Source: Takakia lepidozioides
Lineage: Eukaryota > Streptophyta > Takakiopsida > Takakiales > Takakiaceae
Reading direction: 5' to 3'
DNA length: 64,000 bases
NCBI GenBank assembly: GCA_030704615.1
Contig: CM060732.1
Span: forward strand, 44,621,053 to 44,685,052
This document shows positions 11,631 through 23,090 of this stretch, in pieces. The notes under the pieces are model-generated. The model searched no databases and was not told where the DNA came from. It saw only the letters and a program-made list of their open reading frames with translations. The translations under genes and the position numbers were made by a program. Within the stretch, counting starts at the first letter, position 1; every line of letters begins with the position of its first letter.

Positions 11631-11898
11631 AAATGGCACACATCTTTTGCTGGAAGTCTTTCTTTCTTTCTTCCTTTCATGATGATTTGCCAGTAATACC
11701 CCCAAGAACAAATCCCGTCTTGGAAGTGATGAAAGCGGGTGACATCCCGCTTTTCTGCACTTTTATGCCCTCCTCCTTCGAAATGGCACACATCTTTTGC
11801 TGGAAGTCTTTCTTTCTTTCTTCCTTTCATGATGATTTACCAGTAATCCCCACAAGAACAAATCCCGTCTTGGAAGTGATGAAAGCGGTTGGCATCCC
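11631..11898 (-). repeat. tandem duplication of the PPR gene's DYW tail
   Basis: A segment of about 115-120 bp holding the last DYW codons, the stop and the start of the 3' UTR (11781-11898) recurs about 149 bp downstream in the direction of the gene (11631-11750). The second copy still reads RDVTRFHHFQDGICSWGYYW on the minus strand but lies beyond the stop, so it is 3' UTR. The copies differ at a few positions, including Cys-Gly-Asp-Tyr-Trp to Trp-Gly-Tyr-Tyr-Trp. Confidence 0.85.
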
Positions 11899-14800
11899 GT
11901 ACAACAATTGGACGCTCAACAATCTTACAGATGAACTTGGTGGCGGTGTGGCAGTCACCACACACACGAAGGTTCTTGATAATACGGACTGGTGTCCCAG
12001 GGGACGTGCTGATGAGCCCAAAAGCGATGGCCAGCTTCTCACTGTGGTGGCAAAGAGAAAATTCCTTTTGTTCCTCCTCCACATCACGCAATACAAAACT
12101 TGTGTCAGGCACATACCCAGCCCTTTTCATCCAGCCAGACAATCTCTTCAGTTCAGTATGGATTTCCTCAACTTGCGGATGCAATTTATCATCTACAACA
12201 AAGGTATGAACCTTGTTGTTCACCTCAATAAAGCTGCGCCCTGGCTCCTTTCTGACACCTCTGTCCTGCATCATTTTTCTCACCTTTGCAGTATCATCCC
12301 ATCTACCAGCCGCAGCATAGATGTTTGACAGCAGCACATATGTTGCAGCATCCTGGGGGTCCCACTGGAGAAGGCATTTTGCTGCCCGTTCTGCTACCTC
12401 TACAGCACCATGGATCCTGCAGGCACCGAGCAAGGCCCTCCACACTGGAGCACCTGGTTCAATGGGCATTCTCTTAATTAAGTCCTCTGCCTCAACCAAT
12501 CGCCCAGCACGACCAAGAAGGTCTACCATACAGCCAAAATGCTCCGCTGTAGTAGTGAGGCCATAATCTTCATGCATGGAATCAAAGTAGTGATGGCCTT
12601 CATTTACCAGGCCTACATGGCTACAAGCAGAGAGAACACATGTAAAGGTGATGTTGTTTGGTTTGAAGCCTTCCTGTTGCATTTGTTCAAATAGCTGCAG
12701 AGCCTCCCTACCACACCCATGCTGACCATAACCTGCAATCATCACACTCCATGAGACCACATCCTTTTTAGCCATATTGTTGAACAATCGATGGGCATAC
12801 TTAACACTACCAGATTCAGCATACATATTAACAAGGGCAGTCTCCAGAATCATATCTTGTGCAATTCCAGCTTTGATGATGTCAGCATGGACCTCTTTGC
12901 CCCTTTCCAGGGCTGCCAGGCTGGCACACGCATCGAGAACACAAATAAATGTGACTTTGTTGGGTGTCACCTTGTCTCGTATCATTTGCTCATAAAGCTT
13001 GAAAGCCCTCATATCACAGCCATGCTGAGAATATCCTGCAATCATCGCATTCCATGTGACCACATTCCGATGAGTCATGTTGTCGAAAACCTGTCGCGCA
13101 TCTTCCATGTCACCACATTTAGCATACATGTCGACAAGGGCAGTGTCCAGGATAATATCTTGTGCAATCCCAGCTTTGATGATGTCAGCATGAACATGTT
13201 TTCCCTTTCCCAGGGCTGCCAGGCTGGCACATGCATTGAGAATGCAAATGAACGTGACTTTGTCAGGCATCACCCCTTCTCGTACCATTTGCTGATGAAT
13301 CTCCATAGCCTCCACACTACACCCCTGCTGAGCATATCCTGAAATCATCGCATTCCATGAGACCACATCTCGTTGAGCCATACTGTCAAACACTTGCCGC
13401 GCATCCTTCATGTTCCCACATTTGGCATACATATCAACCAGGGAAGTCTCCAGAATGACATCTGGCACAAATCCTGCTTTGATGATATCAGCATGGATGT
13501 GTTTGCACCTTTCCAGGACCGCCAGGCTGGTGCACGCATTGAGAATCCAAATGAATGTCACCTTGTTGGGTGTCACCCCTTCTCGTATCATTTGCTCATA
13601 CATTCTGAAAGCCTCCATACCACACCTCTGCTGTGCATATCCTGCGATCATTTCATTCCATGTAACAACATCTCGGTGAGCCATATGGTCAAACACTTCC
13701 CATGCATCTTGCATATTCCCACATTTGGCATACATGCCAACAAGGGCAGTCTCCAGGATGATATCTGGTGCAATTCCAGTTTTAATGATGTCAGCATGCA
13801 CTTCTTTGCCCTTTTCCAGGGCTCCTAGGCTGGAACACGCCTTCAGAATGCAAATGAATGTGACATTGTCGGGCATTACCCCTTCCTGTATCATTTGCTG
13901 ATAGATCTCGAAAGCCTGTGTACCCCACCCATGCTCAGCATATCCTGCCATCATTATAGTCCATGTGAAAACATCTCGTTTGGGCATTTTGTCGAACAAG
14001 AGGCGTGCATCAACCACACTTCCACACTTGGTATACATGTGGAGAAGGGCTTTGAGTAGAAAGATATTTGGCTTGAATCCACTTTGAATAATGTGGGTAT
14101 GTACCTGCTTTCCCATCTCAAGGTCTCGGATTTTGATGCACTCACGCAAGAGACAGACATAAGCATTGGAGTGAACCGAGATGCCTTGTTCAATCAAAAT
14201 GTGTAGTGCCTCTTTCAATTGTCCTGCCTTGCATAGTGTCCTCACATCCCTCCAGGTGTTAGCAGGGTTATTGTTGACTGCACCACCAGATTCTTCTGGC
14301 CCTTGTATTATAACAGCTAGTACAGCCTTTACCCAACGAGGGCTTGACCAACCCTCAATCCAAAGGGCCTCATTTGTGCGCTTATGTCTGAAGTCGGGTG
14401 ACCTTGGACTTCTCTACGGAAACGACCAGTGGACAGCTGAGCAGCCATAAATTCAACCATGGCGTTGCATAGACAAGGCTACAACCAGCAGAATTCCACA
14501 AATAACGAGAACAATCTACTGATAGCACCAGCAAGGAGCACTTCTGCTGGTTTGTCTCTTGCAACAGGAGTGAGGCAGTGCTGCCATAGTGAACATGTAA
14601 TGCAATCCATCCACAAAACATCATTATGCTGGCTTCATCCACAAGCCCTCCTTGACAAACTTATGTCCCAAACAACCTCACCTTATTAAACCTGTTGTCC
14701 CACCACTGTGAAGGATCTGAGAAGAACTCCTGCCAGAGTCGCGCTGAAAGATCTGAGATGAATTCCTGCCACAGTTGTTCTTTGCTCTTTGTTTGACCTG

Positions 14801-15258
14801 TGTGCAAGAACTACAAGGCCATGAAACTTTGCAAGCTTCTAATTGCCTACATCTGAATTGAGGAGCCCTACTGCATTGGAGAAGCTTACAAAAAAGAGAT
14901 TGACTCCTGCCGAAGCAACCGTAGGTGGATCCCTCCGTGGCGAACAGTTTAAAGAACCCCAAAAGAAGTGTGCAAAGATTTCGACGTCTGTACCTTCCTT
15001 CGCTATCCCTCCAGGCTGTGGATGTGTCAATGCCATCACTCGCAAAGGTTTGGGGCCCCGCAGCGGCAAGCTGGGCATCCATTTCAGCTCCACAGATTCG
15101 CTTCTGAATCTGCTGCTGGATCCGAGGCCTCCAGCCCATTCATTCGAAGGGGAAAACAACCCCCTGGGTGTGTCCTCGCCTTGCAGCAAGCTGATAAGAG
15201 CGGCGGAGCTCGCTGCCATATCTGTGCAACAAGACTCCTTCGTCAGGAGTAAGTGCAT
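11837..15258 (-). CDS. PDF-motif / PPR-DYW fusion protein, organelle RNA editing type
   Basis: Proposed exons on the minus strand: 15258-14890, 14810-14682 and 14413-11837. Both introns (79 and 268 nt) are phase 0 with GTAAGC/AG and GTGAGG/AG ends, giving 1024 residues. Exon 1 (123 residues) is rich in Ser/Ala and may be an organelle targeting region. Exon 2 ends LWQEFFSDPSQWWDNRFNK and exon 3 opens RSPRSPDFRHKRTNEALWI, together a complete PDF motif like that of OSB proteins. After a short linker comes RTLCKAGQLKEAL and about five P-L-S repeat triplets (VSWNAMISGYAQ), then E/E+ and a DYW domain with HSE and CGDCH, the zinc/deaminase signature, ending CGDYW. PPR-DYW proteins carry out C-to-U editing in mitochondria or plastids. 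The PPR-DYW part is certain, the in-frame PDF join is strong, and exon 1 is tentative. The exon 3 frame stays open upstream of the GTG at 14245. Confidence 0.85.
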
Positions 15259-16101
15259 GTGAAATCCTGATACTTGTTGGTGTGCATTCTGAGGTTGCTT
15301 TCAAAATATGAAAGATCCGTCAGAATGGAAACCAAAACAAACTTCATGGCCCAAAGTCTGTGGCAAGAGTGCGGAATGAACTCCAAACCAGGCAGGCCTG
15401 CAGAACGCGAGGCAAGCGACTGAGAGAGAAGAAGTGCAAGACAAAAAAATTCTCTTCTTTCTTGTCTTGTTTTGTCCAAGTTTATGGTTGTTCTTATTAG
15501 TCTAGCCCAGTAACCTGATAGTGTTGTTGTAACATGTATGGAAGATCAAGTAAGCAACAAAACAAGAAAGTTACAGACTTGTCAACCACTTCTGCCATCC
15601 TTTTGAGCAATGGAATACAAGCAAAGTGCAACAAGCAACAGCCCTGCCCTTTGAGACCATTAAATCATGCCTCACTTACCAAGGCTCGTTAAATTGTCCT
15701 CCATTCTTTGGATTGGAAGTGAGGCAAAGTTTATTGGAAATAGAAGAGAGCATTTGGCTTTCCATTTATTCGGTGCACTGTCTAAATGCACAACGCGGTC
15801 CAACAAATGGGTTGAATGAAATGAACAGTTCTCTCTCAGGTTTTTGTGCTTGCTACACAATTTGGCCATTACTTCATTTCACTTGTTGCTCACTTTCCAT
15901 ACTGCAAGATGCAGGGGCCAGCATTTTTGCCTCTGTAGGTGGCGTCATTAGTCACTTTCAGGTGACTACAACTGATGGATCATAACTGGAAAGAATGGAA
16001 GTTCTGGGAGCCTATTGGAAAGAAACACACTTCCAGTTCAGCAAATGCCAACTCCAAAATGTCGACTTAAAAATGTCAACTCAAACATTAAATGAAGTAA
16101 C
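15259..16101. other. intergenic between PPR and biotin synthase genes
   Basis: About 840 bp that should hold the promoter and 5' UTR of the PPR gene and the 3' end of the biotin synthase gene. ORFs here show no family features. A clear TATA box was not placed. Confidence 0.45.
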
Positions 16102-19100
16102 CTATGCTGCTACTGCTGGCTCCAAATCGCTCCCACTGTCATCTTCTTGAAGGGATGCAGCTGTGTGTCCTTGCTCAAAATTGGCAGCCTTGGGAATGAG
16201 ACCCAGAATCTTGAACATCTGTTGATCAGCGTCGATATCATTGTTGGGGGTTGTGAGCAGCTTCTCACCGGTGAAGATGGAGTTAGCTCCCGCCATGAAA
16301 CATAATGCCTATTCATCACCACAGCCATGTGCATTAGTTTTACTAGCCAAGGCATGGAACAATAATCCAACCGCTGTTCCTACCTTGCCATGTAGTAGGG
16401 TAACAACAACAGATCGAAAAGTCTCAATTGTCCCCTTCTGTATTCTCATCTACACAACAGCAGCCGTCATTCTCCATGAAACAACTTCGCAACTTCCCAC
16501 CCAGCCTTGACCCACCCAGTGCTTCATTTTATTGACTACAGACGCATCTTCTATGCAACCAAACAAGGTTTTGTTTTTCAGGAGGCTGAGAGGATTCCAA
16601 AATACAGCAAACAAAAGTGATACCTGTTCTGGCTGGGAGAAGCGCACACGCCCTGCTGATAGCCTCACCATTGCATTGGGCATCACTATGCGCGTGGTGG
16701 CAATCATGCGAACCATCTCCCATATCTCAACTGGCTGTGGGCAATCATGGACACAACATTCCGCTCAAGGTTCTGGTACTGGCTGATGAGGGAAACGAGC
16801 GAGCGAACGACGACAGAGAGATGGAGAAAGAAACTTTGTAATGTCCACAGGGGGTGTCAAGGGCCCATGGAAAGAAGTAAGGGCCCACGGGACACAAGGA
16901 GAGATAAACTGACAAGTTTACTTGCATCAGCATGGACAGATCGTATCCTAACATCCACCCTCCACGACAGTCCAGTCAACTAGCTCACAGCTTTCATGAC
17001 TAGGTAGAACACTTACTCACACTCACACGCCTCCTCCTGTTTTTCTGCCAGTCTACCATTTAACCTTCTTTGGCAAAACATTGGGTGCTTGGAGTGTGTT
17101 GACTTCAGAGAGCAAGACTGGTCTGTGAGCAGTATCCTACGCTGTTCTAGAGGCCCTTCATCATCATTTCAGATTTAAAACGCAACAAGGACAGTGACAG
17201 TCGTGTACATCTCCAAACATGATGAGTTTTACTAAAATGATTACCATTTCACACAGCTAGGCAAACAGTTAAAGGAAACACCTTTTGGTTTTCCAGAGGA
17301 GTTCCTTCCACAGCAAGAAGTGCATTAATAGGCACACTCTCTGGGTGTTCAGGCAAAGTGGCCAATGTGTGAAGAAGTCCAACCCGATCCTCATCAGCTT
17401 CACCGAGGCCAATAATTCCCCCTGCCAGCCATGGAAAAACAACCACTTGTACAGCCTTCATGTCTAGATTCAGCCAAAGTGCCCACAACATGCCAAGCCC
17501 GTTTTCGCACCCCATCAAACGAGTGATGGATGTACTACAAAGATGAGTCCCACCCACTACCAAGATTGAGAAAAAGTCGAGGCTCAGACAGTTCACTATC
17601 GATCAGCATTTCCTCTCTGGCCACGCGAACTTGGTCTCAATGCCTTTCACCAACTCTTCATCCATCAAGTAATCATAGACTTCAATATTAAAGCTTACCT
17701 TCACTCTATCAGTCACCCGAGTCAATTAGCACAAGCACATAACCTTGATCTAACTCTTTGAAATGAAAGTGAGGACTTGAATGCCCATCTTCACAGTATG
17801 GAAGAGGCTACCATACTGGTCTCAAGGGCAGTGATCTGTCTGGCTAGCTGGCTATCTCTATGCTCTCACAGTCGGGGGACCCATAGTCGCTGGTTTTGCG
17901 ACATATATTATGCAGTCCCGTAGGAAACCCCGGAGCATGAGAGAGAGGGTAATATGCAACTAAGGCACTTGATGTACCTGAGCACACACTGATGCCAGCC
18001 TCGCGAACGAACTCAAGAGTTTGGAGTCTCTCATCATAGGAGCGAGTGGTTATAATTTTGGGATAGAATTCCCGTGAGGTGTCCAGGTTGTGGTTATAAG
18101 CTGTGAGGCCAGCATTCTTGAGTTGCTCAGCCTGCTGCTTCTCCAGCATACCCAGCGTGCAGCATACTTCCATCCCCATTCCTCTGCTCAACCAGACACA
18201 TACTCAGTAAAACTATTATTGGCTATCTCATAGAACCTGAAGACAATTTTAGTTACAAACAGTAGCAAGTGCCAGTGAGACTAACATTTCAATGCTTTCC
18301 GAGAGAAAACAGCACACATCAAATAGACGAAGTTATGGAAATCTGTAGGCTAAGACTGAAAGCACCAAAACAATACAAGAGGATATCCATGTCAGGTAAA
18401 CATTCAAGTAAATTGAGTGTCACTCCTGACTTGCTAGTGTAATATACTCGCAGAATTCCAAGTCACATACCATACCGAGGGCTTCCAATTCCTATGGCAT
18501 TCTGAAAGGTTATACTTCTCATTATGTTAAAACCTCTTCACACAATATTTACTCATGGATGTGCAGTGGGATCTTGTCTACAAACTATGCTTCAAGTGTA
18601 AATATAGGACGTGATGAATGGATCCTGATCATCTTATGGTCCTTGTAAGGCACCTGATCTCCTTGACATAGTCAAGAATCTGATTGAAGTTCGTCTTCCT
18701 GCCGACCGTATCTCGCCAAGCAGCACCCATACAGAATCGCGAGCTCCCTGCTTCCTTAGCCTGTAGCATGCCCCACATCCCCTTACGTGAAGATCTTTCT
18801 TGGCAACTGTGGACAACCCAATTGTCACTGACCATGCGAGTAACCTGTCCAAAAATATAATCAAAACAAGAAAAGACCTGGAAAGCATTCAAATTTGTTG
18901 TTGCAGCTAAAAGGTTAATGCTTGCTGCCATCTACAGAAATTTGTGACTTTCCTATACATCTGCAAAAAAGCACGTTCAAAGTAATGTTTGACAACCACA
19001 AACAAGCCAGCAACAAGGAGCCGAGCCAACAGAAACCAAGCATAAGAAACCTGAATAAGAAAGTGAAGCCTCCCAAGTTGTTAGTGCTACTGACCAAGGT

Positions 19101-20932
19101 AGGGACAGGTCCAAAAACCATAATCAATAAGAGACCTACGTTCTCTTTTCATGAAACATTTTCGACAATGACCTATCATGAATGGCTGAAAGTAGAGCTA
19201 CCATACACAAGGGAGCATGCCCATCAGAATATTAGATCGGAAGGATATATACACATGACATGAGACTTGGCTTCCCCTAGCCTTGCACCCGGTCTGGAAG
19301 GACAACAAATATAGGGTAGAGCTAGAGAAGTGAGCGGATAACCATCTGGAATGGGATCTACCTGTGGATGTAAAGCAATTTCTGGCCTTCCACACTACCC
19401 CTTCATTGCTCCTTACCATGATATCAATCTGATGCAAAAGACGTCCCATGCAGCTGTAAAAAGAGAACACACCTTTCTGGCGGCTTCAAGTACTACATCT
19501 TCAGATAGAAGTTTGTGTGGCTTCACCCCAGTTGTATAGCGCGAGGACTGAGGACAATACGAGCAATCTTCAGAGCACCCTCCCGTCTTGATAGACAGCA
19601 GTGTGCACTGCTGAACCTCCCTCCACTTGTGTGCATGCCTGTGGACTTGAGCCTGCATAATCACTTGGACACTTTAGCTATGAAAAATCAAGATAGTGCT
19701 CCAGACATTAACGTTAAGACTTTCTCGCCACCAATGAGTACCTTAGTGGAGTTTTCTAGGTTGTGATAAGTTTTAAGTCTGCAGGATGACAGTTTATCCA
19801 ATTCATCAATGTAAGTTTAGAGTAACAACTTCATACAGACATTAAAATGAAGCTCAAACAAGATATACACCAGTCCAAGTCAAAAACCTTAAGGGGAAAA
19901 CTGATCCATGATGTCCGCTAGCACTCAGCAGGAAAAGCTTGTGCAAAAATGCACAAAGACTTTTGATGGAAAGGTAAGCAGAAGGGGCCTGCTGACAGTT
20001 TCTCCAATTGTTTACACAGTTGCACAGGCATCTGTTGTAGAGTCCAAAATCTGGAACGAAATACCTACCTTGTGTAATTCAATTAATGAGGCTTCCTCAT
20101 TCCTCCTTAAACTCAGGGGCTAGGAACGCAATCTCTCACTCGGGAGTGTCTGCTAGTTCACTCAATGATTTTCAGTAAAGTTATCTCCCCCTTGTACTCA
20201 GTTAGTCAAGGAACAGACAACAGGTCAACAATGGTGACAAGGTCTAAAGTTCTCCCGTCCCCTTCTCTCCATGTGTGGCCGAGCCTCCCTTTTGACTCCA
20301 TCTTCCTCTTCTAGAATGTACATTACTTACCTGACGTCAGTCCATCCCCACGTTCTCCTCTCTGATTCAAATTCATATGTGGGTTGCCACCTTATGTCAC
20401 TATGTACATGCGCAATTACTCTGTACATCTGATGTCTTCCTAGTTTCCTCTCTATTTCTTCTTTCCCGTCTAGACAAATTTTTTCAACCTCTCTCCACGA
20501 TACATTCCTTCTTCTTCCCCGTCGCAAAATCAAGAAACAATACCCGATGCAAGAGCAGGAGATCCTTACCCCATGGAAGAGGAGATCCATCAAAGGAGAA
20601 TCGTAAATTGATTGAATGTCTTCTCGGGTCCAATCATTTCTCTGACCGTTTCTAACAGCATTGTCTGCGGCGATGGCAGCTGCCGAATTCTGGCCAAACG
20701 ATGTGGGATAGCTTGCAGGACGGAGTGGCCCAAACAAGTAAGAGGAATCCGGCAGCTGCGAAGAAGAAAGGGAATCACTCGCGACGGACGATGAATAAGT
20801 TACGGAATGCCGGTACGTAGCGAAGAAAGACGGAATCTCATTGCAATCCCCCGCAGCCCTTACAGCCCAGAAAGCAGAGAGGGAAGGTCTTATAGACGTG
20901 AGCCGCTTCATCAGTGGCCCCGTCATCGCCAT
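16102..20932 (-). CDS. BIO2: biotin synthase, probably mitochondrial
   Basis: Seven exons on the minus strand: 20932-20570, 19652-19473, 18760-18654, 18183-17978, 17421-17282, 16734-16624 and 16308-16102. All have GT/AG ends and consistent phases, giving 437 residues. This radical-SAM enzyme inserts sulfur into dethiobiotin in the last step of biotin synthesis. The C-x3-C-x2-C cluster that binds the 4Fe-4S centre is in exon 2 ([12 protein letters not shown], residues 147, 151, 154). Other family blocks are [63 protein letters not shown] and [16 protein letters not shown]. The N-terminal extension of about 100 residues, Ser/Ala/Arg-rich, fits a mitochondrial presequence and is longer than usual. 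The start at 20932 is the first in-frame ATG after an upstream open stretch. No disabling change was seen. Confidence 0.93.
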
Positions 20933-21125
20933 TGTACTACCGCACAGCAACTAGAGCACTCTAGAGACCCGCAATCGGAGCTCAGCAACACAGACACGAG
21001 AAGGAAGGCAGCCAACATGGGATGTATCGAGGCCGTCATACATGCATGGCATGCCACATATCCATGTCAGCCACCCATCTCCCTGCACTTTTTGACTCGG
21101 TTCGTTCAGCATCACAATCTTAGGT
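20933..21125. other. upstream flank of biotin synthase
   Basis: Short noncoding flank that should contain the BIO2 promoter and 5' UTR; no motif identified with confidence. Confidence 0.35.
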
Positions 21126-22425
21126 AACACCTCCCTCTGGTAACATCTCTCTTACTGAACAATTTATGAAGAATAAATTGGAGAACAAAAATGATGAATT
21201 CTCAAGTTGGATTTTTTTTTAAATAATAAAAAGAAGGCGGAAGATCCGGAAATAAATTGGAAACACAAGCCTAGTGGGCCCTAGGAAGGCAAAATCAAAG
21301 GCTCAGCTTACTTATGAGGGTCCTAAAACTTCTCAGGCTCAGTAGCGGATACCTGCATCCAGGAGATATGCAAAGACGTTTTACATTTCCTACCATACAA
21401 AAGTTCAAAAAATGAGATTTTGGTACTGGCATGGATAGAAGTCCTATAGGCAAAGAGCAGAATAGGCACAACAATATCCCATTCATCAATGAGTGTTCCA
21501 TTCTTCTTGAGCATCTGACATATAGTTTTGTTAAATCATTCTGTCAAACCATTGCATTGGGGATTGTAGGGAGCAATAACGGCATGCTTAGTGTTGAGAT
21601 TAAACAAGACAATCTCCATAAGTTGGTTGCAGAACTTTGTACCTTGATCCGTGGGGATTTCAAGAGGGCAACCATGACGAAGTATCACCTTATCAAAGAA
21701 GAACTGCATCACCTCATCACTATCCTTAGCAACCAGGGGTCGGAGCTCAACCCATTTCGTCAGGTAGTCCGTAACAACCGCAAGGTATGCATGGCCCTTG
21801 GACGTGGATTTAAGGGGTCCGACTAGATCTAAGCCAACCCTGGCAAATGGTTCAGTCACCGGGATTGGCTGCAAAGGTAAGGGGGCTTCGGTCCTAGGTA
21901 GGATGGTTTTTGCATGACAGGGTACACACCTTGCAATGAAAGCTGAGACATCTTTAACTAAGCCTTTCTAGTGATACTGCTCCTGTAATCTCTTGACAGT
22001 TTTTGCAACTCCCAAATGGCAAGCATAAGTAGAAGCATGGTATAATTCGAGCAAAGCAGGGACAGCGGACCTAGAAGGGACTTCCACAGCAGAGGTACCT
22101 TCCAAAGCAGTGACTTTGAACAATCTTCTTTCTCTTTCCCGGTGGCTGGGTAAGTGATAGTTGACTTGCCTCATGAGCAGCTATGATATGTCACTAAGGT
22201 GGGTGCCGGTTTCGCACCTATGGAGAGCCTTGGTCCTGCTCTCTTTTTTCATGCAAGATAGAATTGACAGTTTGGTTTGGACATATCAGCTCTCGTCTAA
22301 ATTAATTAAAAAAACCGATGGAAGGCCTCAAGTTTATTATGGATGAAAGTAGATTTCACTATACACAAAGAGGAGCCATACACGACTAGCCGCTTGTTGG
22401 ATGTGTGCCTGGTAGGACCTAGGAA
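21126..22425 (+). repeat. dispersed repeat interrupted by an insertion
   Basis: The left part (21126-21208, aacacctccctctggtaa and gaacaatttatgaa) and the right part (22327-22425, tggatgaaagtagattt to agccgcttgtt) are contiguous in the copies at 45985-46112 and 46205-46322. Here they are separated by 1118 bp. The repeat family is not recognised. Confidence 0.7.
21209..22326 (-). mobile_element. inserted fragment with degenerate Ty3/gypsy integrase
   Basis: The minus strand encodes a Ty3 integrase: the zinc-binding region (LYHASTYACHLGVAKTVKRL, with CVPCHAKT), the core starting GLDLVGPLKS with the first catalytic Asp, PTDQGTKF with the second, and NPQCNGLTE with the Glu, then WDIVVPILLFAYRTSIH. 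Stops occur after NGLTE and after EQYH. The piece is flanked by an 8 bp direct repeat, CTCAAGTT (21201-21208 and 22327-22334), at a point where other copies of the host repeat are uninterrupted. RT, gag and LTRs are absent, so it is a fragment carried in by, or left from, some insertion. The 8 bp size is longer than the 4-6 bp usual for LTR elements. Confidence 0.75.
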
Positions 22426-22734
22426 CAGGCTACTAAAATGTTCTAAAAAATTGGCAGGAATATGGTCATTTCCTATCGAAGAGAGCCAACTTTTATCCGC
22501 ATAGCCGATTGTCATGGATGGACCGAAACATGGCAATAGGGCCCAACCCCCAAAAGGGGCAGTAGCCGTAAGGCGAAGTGGCTCTCACTTACTTCTGTTT
22601 TGGCCGGAGTCCTCTCTTTGTCAAACGCCGCCAGCTGATGTACATCAAAGAGCACTGATACCCATCCGCAAATCCGATAATGAACTAATGATCCAAGAGG
22701 ATCATTTCCCATCCATTTTCTTTTGTTTAAAAAA

Positions 22735-22920
22735 AAAAACACTTGAGCGACAGCTCACAAATCAGGCCCCTTGATACTGAGAGGAGAAAATGACCTCTTT
22801 CATAATAACCTCGCCATGAAGGCTTTCTGATGGGACATCGCCAAGGGAAGGGGGAGAAGAGCATACCACACCCGTCAAGTAGCAGGATTTGACCCCAGTG
22901 GCACTCTATGCTACTGACTG
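22735..22920 (-). mobile_element. tRNA-derived SINE, copy 3 (5' truncated head)
   Basis: On the minus strand it starts GTCAGTAGCAT and has a B box GGGTCAAATCC, then CTACTTGACGGGTGTGGTATGC, closely matching the copy at 47380. It ends with the AGGGGCCTGATTTGTGAGC block and a T-rich tail (an A-run on the plus strand near 22730). The A-box segment is deleted. Confidence 0.7.
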
Positions 22921-23090
22921 CAGGTCAATTTTCATTGAAGAGCACCGATTATTGTCATTTACGGGACTCAATTCCCGTCCATGTACCTTCGCAGTGATGA
23001 CCAATTTTCATGCTCATTGTTTCCCCATCAATGCTTTGTGAAATTATCCTACTTCATTTTGTCAAGCTATATGTATACATATATTATCGT

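Noticed and set aside
11837-14245. PPR protein starting at the GTG at 14245 (802 residues)
   Set aside because: The frame is open upstream to a splice acceptor at 14413 and encodes the rest of a PDF motif, so 14245 is not a natural plant start.
14843-15262. Plus-strand ORF opposite the first PPR-gene exon
   Set aside because: No family features; it mirrors the minus-strand exon that splices in frame to the PDF motif.
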